Source: Candidatus Latescibacterota bacterium | Lineage (GTDB): Bacteria > Latescibacterota > UBA2968 > UBA8231 | Assembly (NCBI GenBank): GCA_022820485.1 | Contig: JAJEFJ010000030.1 | Location: forward strand, 1 to 38,965 | Direction of reading: 5' to 3' | DNA: 38,965 nucleotides | Shown here: piece after piece, positions 32,551 through 38,965 of the stretch | Position numbering within the stretch: the stretch's first letter is position 1 | Layout of the letters: each line of letters begins with the position of its first letter | Notes under the pieces: model-generated | What the model saw: only the letters and a program-made list of their open reading frames with translations | What the model was told of the DNA's origin: nothing | The model's database searches: none | Translations under genes and position numbers: made by a program

Positions 32551-34110
32551 TTAGTGCGCTGCACGCATTTCGCGGCGCAACTCTATCCAGACGCAGACGG
32601 CCATGCCCAAGACGACAAGGGCAAACGGAAAGCCGGTCGCGAGCGAGGCCGCCTGTAGCGAATGTAACCCGCCACCGAGCAAGAGAGCAATAGCGACTAA
32701 ACCTTCAATCGTACACCAAAAGACCCGCTGCGCCACCGGAGCATCTACTCGGCCACCGGCTGCAATGGTGTCGATAATCAACGAGCCGGAGTCCGACGAA
32801 GTGACAAAAAATACAGTAGTCAGCAGGAGCGCGACCAATGAAAGAAACTTGGTCAGCGGCAGTTGGTCAAACATCTTAAACAAGGCAATTTCTAGCTTCC
32901 ACGCCGCAACATTCTCGGTTACACCCGTATAGCCGCCAACGATGTGCTGATGGAGGGCCGTGCCGCCAAAAGTGCCAAACCACAGAAAGCACAACACCAC
33001 CGGCGGGATGAGGACAAAGAGCGTGAATTCGCGCACGGTGCGGCCCTTGGAAATGCGGGCGATGAACGTGCCGACAAAAGGTGCCCACGCAAACCACCAC
33101 GCCCAGTAAAAGGTCGTCCAACCGTGCAGGAAATCCGTGTCCTCGCGCCCGATCCAATTACTAAGCGGCACAATTTTGGCGCAATAGCTGCCGAGTGCAG
33201 TGAACATACTGCGGAAAATGTAACTCGTCGGTCCAAGTGCGAGAACCGCCGCCAACAGCAAAAGCGCGAGCGTGATGTTGAACTGGCTGAGGCGCTTGAT
33301 GCCGACGTTAATACCCGTCAGCACCGAGGTCAGCGCGATGGACGTAATCGCCACAATCAGCACTACCATGGTGGTGTTATTGGCCGGAACGTCGAACAGA
33401 TAATTCAGGCCGGAGGCTAGCTGTTTAACGCCCAAACCGAGCGAAGTCGCAAGCCCGAACAGACCAGCGAAGATGGCAAACGTATCGATGACATGGCCAG
33501 GCCAGCCCCAGATGCGGTCGCCGAGCAGGGGATAGAACGCCGAGCGAATGGTGAGCGGCAATCCGCGATTGTAGGCGAAGTACGCGAGGGCGAGCCCCAC
33601 GACGCCGTAAATGCTCCAAGCGTGCAGCCCCCAGTGAAAAACAGTGGCTGCGATGCCGACCATAGCGGCTTGTTCTGTTCCGGCGGCAAGGCCAAGCGGT
33701 GGACTCTGGAAGTAATAGATCGGCTCGGCCGCGCCGTAAAACAGCAAGCCGATACCCACACCAGCGGCAAAGAGCATGGCGAACCAAGTGGCGTTGGAGT
33801 ATTCGGGTTTTGCATCGGCCCCTCCGAGGCGCACCTTGCCGAGCGGCGAGCAGGCTACATACAGACAAAATAGCAGGAGGAGATTAGCAGCAAGCAGAAA
33901 AAACCAGTCGAGATTTACAGTCAGCCACTCGCGGACATTTTCGCAAACTTCGGTCGCGGCTTCTTGGAAGACGAGCGCCCCAGCGATAAAAGCAACAATG
34001 GTCACACTGGAAATTGTGAATACTGGGGTCAGATAGATGTCTAGACCGAATAGTTTCTGGTGGCCCTCGTCATCTAGCGGCTGTTGCTGCTGTTGTTCAC
34101 TTATTCCCAA
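32551..34110 (-). CDS. BCCT family transporter (betaine/carnitine/choline type)
   Basis: This 519-residue inner-membrane carrier has about 12 hydrophobic helices and the BCCT hallmarks: GVGIGLLFYGAAEPIYYF, FHWGLHAWSIYGVVGLALAY and the Trp-rich TFYWAWWFAWAPFVGTF, followed by IARISKGRTVREF and FVTSSDSGSLIIDTIAAGG. BCCT carriers move quaternary or methylated amines with Na+ or H+. The start is TTG 34110; no in-frame ATG gives the first helix, and a short Gln run (QQQQQ) from CTG/TTG-type repeats follows. It would fit import of betaine-like compounds whose breakdown yields methylamines for the nearby pathway, but that link is inference. The next gene downstream is the TonB-dependent receptor. Confidence 0.92.
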   Translation of the reverse strand: MGISEQQQQQPLDDEGHQKLFGLDIYLTPVFTISSVTIVAFIAGALVFQEAATEVCENVREWLTVNLDWFFLLAANLLLLFCLYVACSPLGKVRLGGADAKPEYSNATWFAMLFAAGVGIGLLFYGAAEPIYYFQSPPLGLAAGTEQAAMVGIAATVFHWGLHAWSIYGVVGLALAYFAYNRGLPLTIRSAFYPLLGDRIWGWPGHVIDTFAIFAGLFGLATSLGLGVKQLASGLNYLFDVPANNTTMVVLIVAITSIALTSVLTGINVGIKRLSQFNITLALLLLAAVLALGPTSYIFRSMFTALGSYCAKIVPLSNWIGREDTDFLHGWTTFYWAWWFAWAPFVGTFIARISKGRTVREFTLFVLIPPVVLCFLWFGTFGGTALHQHIVGGYTGVTENVAAWKLEIALFKMFDQLPLTKFLSLVALLLTTVFFVTSSDSGSLIIDTIAAGGRVDAPVAQRVFWCTIEGLVAIALLLGGGLHSLQAASLATGFPFALVVLGMAVCVWIELRREMRAAH

Positions 34111-34423
34111 AACTTTTCTTTCATTAAGGATTTAGGAACATCAGCCCAACTCGACGTTGGTACGTGAGCAGACGATTTTCATCCCGTAGTGCTAAAAATA
34201 AAATAGGCTCCTTGTTAGATTGGCCATGACTTTTTAGGAGTCAATGCTTCTTCATCCAAGTAGCCTGTTGCAGTCAAGGTATCGCCCCCGCCGTCCCCTG
34301 TCAAGGCGACGGAGGCGCTCAAGGCGTGCGCTTTGATTGAAGCCCTTTTCACCGAGCCAACTGCGGCGTCGCTGTGAAGTTGCCCAGACTATTCGTATAT
34401 TTTTTTATAAAGAAACGAGCGTT
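34111..34423. other. Divergent intergenic region with a possible 45-codon minus-strand frame
   Basis: This is 313 bp between the BCCT gene (minus) and the secreted propeller gene (plus). An A+T-rich stretch near 34395-34412 (TATATTTTTTTATAA) precedes the plus-strand start and is a likely promoter zone. On the minus strand a frame from GTG 34352 to TAA 34215 encodes VKRASIKAHALSASVALTGD then GGGDTLTATGYLDEEALTP and a short tail. Its composition looks protein-like but it has no recognised family. No other structure was seen. Confidence 0.3.
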
Positions 34424-36409
34424 ATGAGATCGATAATTGGATACCTCATGGGATTGCTCTTGGTCGTCGGGGCCAGCGCCGAGTCACTGGTCGAAGGGTG
34501 GGTGCGGCTGGCTGCGGGGGAACCGGCCATCGGCGCGCAGGTGCGACTGTTTGTTGCAACCGACCTGAGCCGCTCGATTCGCACTACCACCGATGAGACC
34601 GGCTATTTTGCCTTGTCCCTAGCGGCATTGAGTACGAACGTCTTGGCGGAACAAACCGTCCTGCCGCAACAATTTTACTTAGGACAGAATTACCCCAACC
34701 CGTTCAACCCTTCCACGATCATTCCCTATCGCCTGCCGATCTCGACCAGGGTGCGGCTAGAAGTGCTCAACGTCTTGGGGCAGCGCCTAGCGACGTTGGT
34801 GGATGCGGAGCAGCCAGCGGGCTTTTACACAGCGACGTGGGATGGCACGGATGCGTCGGGACGGGGCGTCGCCGCAGGGGTATATCTGTATCGGCTAGTG
34901 GGCAATGAAGTGCGTTTAACTCGGTCAATGGTCCTGCTCGACGGAGCGGTTGGGAGCACTTCTGCGGGTCCGGTGGGTAAGGAGCTAGTGGGAGCAGCGC
35001 AGATCTATGGATTGACCGTCTCAGGCCAGGGCTTGATCCCCTACGTGGACCCGGCCTTTCGGGTGGGGACCGATGCTGTCAATATTGTGGTCGCATCACT
35101 CGACAGCGTTCCCCAAGATCAAGGGGCGGCGAGCAGGCTACTAGGCGACCTCGATAACAACGGTCGCGTCGATTGGGCCGATGCGCTGCTAGCCGTCCTG
35201 TACAGCGAAGATTCCTCCATCTCCCTGCCCAACAACGGCGATATATCTTTGGGCGATGTCAGCCGAGACGGGCAAATTGACCTAGCCGACGCCCAGCTTA
35301 TCGAGGCGTATAGCATCGATCCGTTCCACCCGTCGCTACCTGTAGGAATTGGCAGGTCGGTGGACCCGCCCCCACCCGAAGACCCGCGCCTGACGCAGAT
35401 CGAGCTGCCGGAAGGGTTCCACATTCGCGTGTACGCCAAAAGGGTCCCCGGCGCTCGCTCACTGAGCCGCAGCCCTAGTGGCACCCTATTCGTCGGCACC
35501 CGATCCGCTGGTCGCGTGTACGCAGTGCGCGACGAAGACGGCGACCACAAGGCCGAGCGAGTCATCATCCTCGCCAGCGGCCTGAACAGACCCAACGGCG
35601 TTGCCTTCAAGGACGGCGACCTGTACGTAGCCGAAGTCAGCCGCATCCTGCGCTATCGCGACATTGAAGCGCACCTCGACAACCCGCCGCAGCCGGAGAT
35701 CGTCAACGACGCCTTCCCAACAGACCGCGCCCACGGCTGGAAGTTCATCCGCTTTGGCCCCGACAGTTTGCTGTACGTGCCAGTCGGCGCGCCGTGCAAC
35801 ATTTGCGCTTCCCCCGATCCGTACGCGGCCATCGGCAGGTTGAATCCTTCCACGGGCGACTTCGAGGTCGTGTCGCGAGGCGTGCGCAATTCCGTTGGCT
35901 TCGACTGGCATCCGGAAACAGAGGAAATGTGGTTCACGGAAAACGGCAGAGACTGGATGGGAGACGATCTGCCACCAGACGAACTGAACCGGGTAACCGC
36001 CGATGGACAGCACTTCGGCTATCCCTACTGCCACGGCACCAGCATCGCCGACCCAGAGTTCGGCGCTCAGCGCGATTGCGGCGAGTTCGTCGCGCCAGTC
36101 CAAGAACTCGGCCCGCACGTAGCAGCCCTTGGAATGCGCTTTTACACTGGCAACATGTTTCCGGCGGAATACCGCAATCAGATATTCATCGCCGAACACG
36201 GCTCCTGGAACCGCAGCCGCAAGATCGGCTACCGCCTCACCCTAGTGCGCTTGGCTGCCGACGGAGCGGTCAGTTACGAGCCGTTCGCCGAAGGCTGGCT
36301 GCAGGGAGAATCGAACTGGGGCCGGCCGGTTGACGTTCTAGTAATGCCCGATGGTTCACTACTGGTCTCGGACGATCAGGCCGGTCTGATCTATCGAATA
36401 AGTCATTAA
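34424..36409 (+). CDS. Secreted composite protein: FlgD-like domain, dockerin-like repeats and a PQQ-dehydrogenase-type beta-propeller
   Basis: This 661-residue protein starts at ATG 34424, chosen because it opens a signal peptide (MRSIIGYLMGLLLVVGASA). A short carboxypeptidase-like domain (about 22-70) is followed at about 86-172 by the FlgD-like/sorting-type domain (LGQNYPNPFNPSTIIPYRLP, VLGQRLATLVD, GVAAGVYLYRL). Two EF-hand-like dockerin repeats at about 240-295 follow (DLDNNGRVDWADALL and DVSRDGQIDLADAQL). The last about 340 residues form a sorbosone/glucose dehydrogenase-like propeller (LPEGFHIRVYAKRVPGARSL, GLNRPNGVAFKDGDLYVAEV, NSVGFDWHPETEEMWFTENG, IAEHGSWNRS). The FlgD-like domain is normally C-terminal, so its place ahead of the catalytic-type domain is odd and suggests gene fusion. 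It ends convergently, overlapping the next gene by 4 bp. Confidence 0.85.
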   Translation: MRSIIGYLMGLLLVVGASAESLVEGWVRLAAGEPAIGAQVRLFVATDLSRSIRTTTDETGYFALSLAALSTNVLAEQTVLPQQFYLGQNYPNPFNPSTIIPYRLPISTRVRLEVLNVLGQRLATLVDAEQPAGFYTATWDGTDASGRGVAAGVYLYRLVGNEVRLTRSMVLLDGAVGSTSAGPVGKELVGAAQIYGLTVSGQGLIPYVDPAFRVGTDAVNIVVASLDSVPQDQGAASRLLGDLDNNGRVDWADALLAVLYSEDSSISLPNNGDISLGDVSRDGQIDLADAQLIEAYSIDPFHPSLPVGIGRSVDPPPPEDPRLTQIELPEGFHIRVYAKRVPGARSLSRSPSGTLFVGTRSAGRVYAVRDEDGDHKAERVIILASGLNRPNGVAFKDGDLYVAEVSRILRYRDIEAHLDNPPQPEIVNDAFPTDRAHGWKFIRFGPDSLLYVPVGAPCNICASPDPYAAIGRLNPSTGDFEVVSRGVRNSVGFDWHPETEEMWFTENGRDWMGDDLPPDELNRVTADGQHFGYPYCHGTSIADPEFGAQRDCGEFVAPVQELGPHVAALGMRFYTGNMFPAEYRNQIFIAEHGSWNRSRKIGYRLTLVRLAADGAVSYEPFAEGWLQGESNWGRPVDVLVMPDGSLLVSDDQAGLIYRISH

Positions 36410-37206
36410 GGCCGCGTGTACAACGCCTCAAAGCAATCCTTGGCCTCCCAGCCCAAGAGCCGCTTGGCCTTGTCGGGCCGGTACTTGTCGTGCGGCAGCC
36501 GCGCACAGATAAAGAAATCCTCGTACGGCGATGGCATCTCGGTCGCCCGCAACCCATACAAGAACGCCTCCCCAGTATCCTCCCACGAGGTCACGTATGG
36601 ATGCACGCCCTGTCCATGTTCCTCGGGCAGGATTTCCCGCGGGCGAAAATGCGTATAGACAAAGGTGAGCACCTCCAAGCCTTCGCGCTCGGCAAACACG
36701 CGCGTAATGTGCCCCCCGAGATACTTGCTCACTGCGTAGAGATCGTCGCCTGGATGCAGCGGGATATCTGCTTCCACTTGAAAGTCGTTCCAATAGTCGG
36801 CATTGTGGTTTAAGGAGGTGTGAAAAGGCCCAGTGTGGATCAGCCTCTTTATCCCACAGGCCACGCAGGCTTTGGCCACGTTGTACGCGCCAACCATGTT
36901 GACTTGGAAGGCCAGCACGGGATGCGGCCGGACGACGGATACATTGATCGCCGCGTCCATGCCCTCGCAGGCAGCCAACACTTGCGCGTAGTCGGTAATA
37001 TCGACGACCCGATTTTCGTGCGGCGGCCCCAATACCTCGGGGATCGGTGCCCGGGGCCCCTGCGGCGGTGCGGACGCTACTTCCGTCATCGGCCGGAGAT
37101 CAGTCACCCGCAATGTGTAATGCTCTTTGAGCGCGGTAATCGCCGACGCGCCGACCGGGCCACCCGCCCCAAACAACACCACCTTGCCTTCGTTCACCGT
37201 TGCCAT
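36406..37206 (-). CDS. NAD-dependent epimerase/dehydratase (extended SDR) family protein
   Basis: This 266-residue protein has an extended-SDR nucleotide motif at residues 9-16 (VVLFGAGGPVGASAI), the NMVGAYNVAKACVACGIKRL segment and an active-site YAVSKYLGGH (Tyr and Lys of YxxxK). It would catalyse NAD(P)-dependent epimerisation, dehydration or reduction of a sugar or sugar-like substrate in the cytoplasm; the family is common in catabolic clusters. ATG 37206 follows a run containing GGGGGAC. A second SDR-like gene precedes it by 9 bp, so both are probably co-transcribed. The substrate is not readable. Confidence 0.88.
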   Translation of the reverse strand: MATVNEGKVVLFGAGGPVGASAITALKEHYTLRVTDLRPMTEVASAPPQGPRAPIPEVLGPPHENRVVDITDYAQVLAACEGMDAAINVSVVRPHPVLAFQVNMVGAYNVAKACVACGIKRLIHTGPFHTSLNHNADYWNDFQVEADIPLHPGDDLYAVSKYLGGHITRVFAEREGLEVLTFVYTHFRPREILPEEHGQGVHPYVTSWEDTGEAFLYGLRATEMPSPYEDFFICARLPHDKYRPDKAKRLLGWEAKDCFEALYTRP

Positions 37207-37215
37207 AAGTCCCCC

Positions 37216-37815
37216 TTAGGCGAAGCGCCCGCTCGACGCTACGTGGGCCAGTAACCAGTCGTGTCCTCCACGCTCAGCGGTCAGAGCTTGGCGCACCGCT
37301 TCCACAGCGTCGTCAGCCGAGGTCTCCGCATCCAATTCGCCGAGTCGCAAACAGCGCACCTCGATCTGTCCAGTGCGGGCGATCTCGCGGCCAACCAATT
37401 CGGCCATAAGCGGTGCCAGCGACCCGGCTTCCGCCCGTGGCAAGGCATTCCACTGCGGATCAACTAGATATTCTTCTGGGTAGTCCCGCAGCAAATCGAG
37501 ATCACTCAGCAGTACCGCTTTCTCAATGCCGACAGCACAGGCCGCCGTCAGCGCCACGTAGGTACCCCGCGCCGCAGTGTCGAGCACGGCCCCTTCGTCG
37601 CCACCAGCCGGATCTCCGCCCGCCGCGTGGACAATGGCCTCCACGCCAGCCAGCGCCGGGTCTAATTCCTCACGCTGGAGCAAATCGACCTGCCGATAGT
37701 TGGCTAGGTCGCTATTTTCTTCTGCACCAAGCCCCACCACTTCAAACTCCTCGCCCAACTCAGCCGTTAGCAGCGCTCCCCAAGGGCGATCCGCGCCGAT
37801 TACCGCCACGCGCAT
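37216..37815 (-). CDS. Short NAD(P)-binding SDR-like protein
   Basis: This protein of 199 residues starts from ATG 37815, which follows GAGGAG at good spacing. The longer frame back to 37962 has no such site. A Rossmann start is clear (MRVAVIGADRPWGALLTAEL) with later strand GVEAIVHAAGGDP and AVGIEKAVLLSDLDLL. It lacks the YxxxK catalytic pair of its neighbour and is shorter than typical epimerases. It may be a sensor, a subunit or a degenerate partner of the downstream SDR, which it precedes by 9 bp. Confidence 0.7.
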   Translation of the reverse strand: MRVAVIGADRPWGALLTAELGEEFEVVGLGAEENSDLANYRQVDLLQREELDPALAGVEAIVHAAGGDPAGGDEGAVLDTAARGTYVALTAACAVGIEKAVLLSDLDLLRDYPEEYLVDPQWNALPRAEAGSLAPLMAELVGREIARTGQIEVRCLRLGELDAETSADDAVEAVRQALTAERGGHDWLLAHVASSGRFA

Positions 37816-37855
37816 AGCATCTCCTCTACCAAGAAAGTCATCGTGCTGTTCAGAA

Positions 37856-38134
37856 TCATGATACTGTTTCAGTGATATTTCTATCATCCAAAAAAGCAAC
37901 AGGTTCTTCTTCTTTACCATTTTCCCACATAAGGGAATAAAACCAAACACCACTCTCACCAATGCAAAAATCTGCGGGAGTAAAGGTCATTTTTGAGTCC
38001 AGTGGTGGATCAGATTTTTCGGGATTGTATTCTGCCAGCCAGCCAAATGCCTCACCGCCCCATAGCTGGCCTTTGTCATGGAGTTTTTTTGCAAACACCA
38101 CCACATCTTCGATATTTGGAATGACGACGGGCAC
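37856..38134 (-). CDS. Small hypothetical protein beside MITE copy 2
   Basis: This 92-residue acidic soluble protein starts from GTG 38134 (VPVVIPNIEDVVVFAKKLHD, then GEAFGWLAEYNPEKSDPPLD and FCIGESGVWFYSLMWENG). No family is recognised. The start lies 6 bp from the edge of MITE copy 2, has no visible ribosome site, and the frame is closed by a stop inside the element, so the original N-terminus may have been lost when the MITE inserted. The codon use is more A+T-rich than in the flanking SDR genes, as for the neighbouring nuclease. Confidence 0.45.
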   Translation of the reverse strand: MPVVIPNIEDVVVFAKKLHDKGQLWGGEAFGWLAEYNPEKSDPPLDSKMTFTPADFCIGESGVWFYSLMWENGKEEEPVAFLDDRNITETVS

Positions 38135-38140
38135 AATAGG

Positions 38141-38253
38141 TATAGCAACCCTAAATCATTCAAGACTGGATTCCCGCTTGCGCGGGAATGACGCATAGGT
38201 AAAAGAGACCGGGCTGATGAACGCATGCTTTCAAATCATTTAGGACTGCTATA
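38141..38253. mobile_element. MITE-like element, copy 2 (113 bp)
   Basis: Same ends (TATAGCA and TGCTATA) and same inner hairpin (ATTCCCGC TTGC GCGGGAAT) as the copy at 9521-9623, with an extra AGAGACCGGG after GGTAAA. It lies between the PD-(D/E)XK-like gene and the small hypothetical gene, and provides the last 31 codons of the former. Confidence 0.85.
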
Positions 38254-38729
38254 TCAGTGCTCGATAACGGGAAAGCTAGTATCCCAATCATTCCTGTATG
38301 CGACAAGGGGTACCCATTACAGGTAATGCTGTTCGCCTCGGAACGCAACCGCAATACAAGCCTACCTCTGTTTTCGCTCCCCATGCCATCCGCCCGGTAA
38401 CGCTCTAGAGCCTCTCGGTCAATAACGACAAAATTATCCCAACAATCTTGAAGCCGAATGGCAAAAACATACGTTACATCTGGAATCATCTGCTTCTGAA
38501 GCTGCAAGAGCGGAAGATTAAACTGTGCACTGTATCCGTACTTCTGCGGTTTTGCCACAGCCGTCTTCACCTGTACTCGACGCAGATCTCCATTTCTATC
38601 GTGGACGACGAAAATATCGTCGCCCACATCTACCTCTGGAATGGCTGTATTCCAGCCCCGAAGAAGAAGTTCCGCCATAACTGCTAAATGACCTGCTCTA
38701 CCAGTGTACAGGTTGCTTCTTTTAGGCAT
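38160..38729 (-). CDS. PD-(D/E)XK nuclease-like protein with MITE-derived tail
   Basis: This protein of 189 residues starts from ATG 38729, supported by its 8 bp overlap with the end of the upstream gene. The first 80 residues resemble small PD-(D/E)XK endonuclease-like proteins: GRAGHLAVMAELLLRGWNTA (helix with Glu), then VDVGDDIFVVHDRNGDL (acidic pair) and RRVQVKTA (QxK). A middle segment reads QMIPDVTYVFAIRLQDCWDN. The last 31 residues are encoded by MITE copy 2, beginning DIAVLNDLKACVHQ and ending in VIPAQAGIQS, so the natural C-terminus was replaced. It may be an anti-phage or intron-related nuclease; the family assignment is by motif only. Confidence 0.6.
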   Translation of the reverse strand: MPKRSNLYTGRAGHLAVMAELLLRGWNTAIPEVDVGDDIFVVHDRNGDLRRVQVKTAVAKPQKYGYSAQFNLPLLQLQKQMIPDVTYVFAIRLQDCWDNFVVIDREALERYRADGMGSENRGRLVLRLRSEANSITCNGYPLSHTGMIGILAFPLSSTDIAVLNDLKACVHQPGLFYLCVIPAQAGIQS

Positions 38730-38965
38730 ATTGTACCAAAGGCTCAAATAAGATATCCAGTGTCCTAGTATCTACAAATACGACCCCACCAAATTCCTGA
38801 AGTTCTGTTGCGGAATAGCCGGTTAGAAGCTGTCTGAAAACCCTTAATGTAGCCTCTATTTGAACGGGCGTACTCATCGAGCCATATTCAGGTTTCACGA
38901 CAAACTCTGAACAGAAAGGCTTGTATGATGAGTACGCCGCGTATGCAATATGCCACCGATGTAAC
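38722..38965 (-). CDS. Unknown protein, C-terminal part, cut by the window edge
   Basis: An open frame enters from the right edge and ends with TAA at 38722-38724, overlapping the ATG of the nuclease-like gene by 8 bp, as in translationally coupled pairs. The 80 visible residues (LHRWHIAYAAYSSYKPFC, then VQIEATLRVFRQLLTGYSAT and FGGVVFVDTRTLDILFEPLV) are soluble in character and match no family that I recognise. The start lies outside the window. Confidence 0.5.
   Translation of the reverse strand, partial: LHRWHIAYAAYSSYKPFCSEFVVKPEYGSMSTPVQIEATLRVFRQLLTGYSATELQEFGGVVFVDTRTLDILFEPLVQYA

Noticed and set aside
34215..34352. 45-codon minus-strand gene upstream of the BCCT transporter
   Set aside because: Protein-like composition but GTG start, no ribosome site and no family; mentioned only within the intergenic entry.
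1..38965. tRNA, rRNA, riboswitch or CRISPR array
   Set aside because: No cloverleaf, conserved rRNA segments, known aptamer core or regularly spaced repeats were recognised by reading either strand.

Overview
The window looks like chromosomal DNA of moderately high G+C from an uncultured Gram-negative bacterium of the FCB assemblage, most like a Latescibacterota-type metagenome lineage. Evidence: a TonB-dependent receptor with a carboxypeptidase-like N-terminal domain, a secreted protein with the FCB-style 'NYPNPFNPST' FlgD-like/sorting-type domain and dockerin-like repeats, two DUF6785-type membrane proteins, and a mix of RhaM, PhyH, enolase-superfamily and SDR catabolic genes. The lineage is an inference from gene content, since no rRNA or marker gene is present. 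Coding density is high and no tRNA, rRNA or CRISPR array was seen.

Layout. 1-635: frameshifted secreted FN3/cadherin-like gene running off the left edge. 756-5132: an oligopeptide-type solute-binding protein divergent from a DUF6785 membrane protein, then L-rhamnose mutarotase. 5186-7986: trkA-trkH potassium uptake operon. 7961-25188, all on the minus strand: the central feature, a complete gene set for the N-methylglutamate (NMG) pathway of methylamine use. Its transcription order is mgsA-mgsB-mgsC (NMG synthase), gmaS (gamma-glutamylmethylamide synthetase), mgdA-[mcrB-mcrC]-mgdB-mgdC, a DUF6785 membrane protein, a small-gene islet (higA-like antitoxin, DUF2442 fragment, GIY-YIG pseudogene, MITE, RelE-type toxin/antitoxin pair), and finally mgdD. 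mgdABCD are the beta, delta, alpha and gamma homologues of heterotetrameric sarcosine oxidase. 25312-29250: HAD dehalogenase-like protein, two tandem enolase-superfamily proteins and a PhyH dioxygenase. 29308-34110: TonB-dependent receptor and BCCT transporter. 34424-37815: a composite secreted PQQ-dehydrogenase-like propeller and two SDR/epimerase-like proteins. 37856-38965: a small unknown gene, a second MITE copy, a PD-(D/E)XK-like nuclease and a gene cut by the right edge.

How the genes work together. GmaS and MgsABC would convert methylamine and glutamate to N-methylglutamate, and MgdABCD would oxidise that back to glutamate, passing the methyl carbon to tetrahydrofolate through the GcvT-like part of MgdC. 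The BCCT carrier nearby would fit import of methylated amines. The operon has been broken twice. A McrBC restriction module sits between mgdA and mgdB, and an islet of toxin/antitoxin and nuclease remnants separates mgdD from the rest. At the McrBC site the last 18 codons of mgdA are duplicated, and the second copy is fused in frame to the end of mcrC. This is a clear footprint of insertion at the mgdA 3' end.

Two repeat families are scattered through the window: four copies of a near-perfect 29-30 bp palindrome built on GTAGGGGGCGGTTT, and two copies of a 103/113 bp MITE-like element with TATAGCA...TGCTATA ends. Each MITE supplies the C-terminal codons of the gene it abuts.
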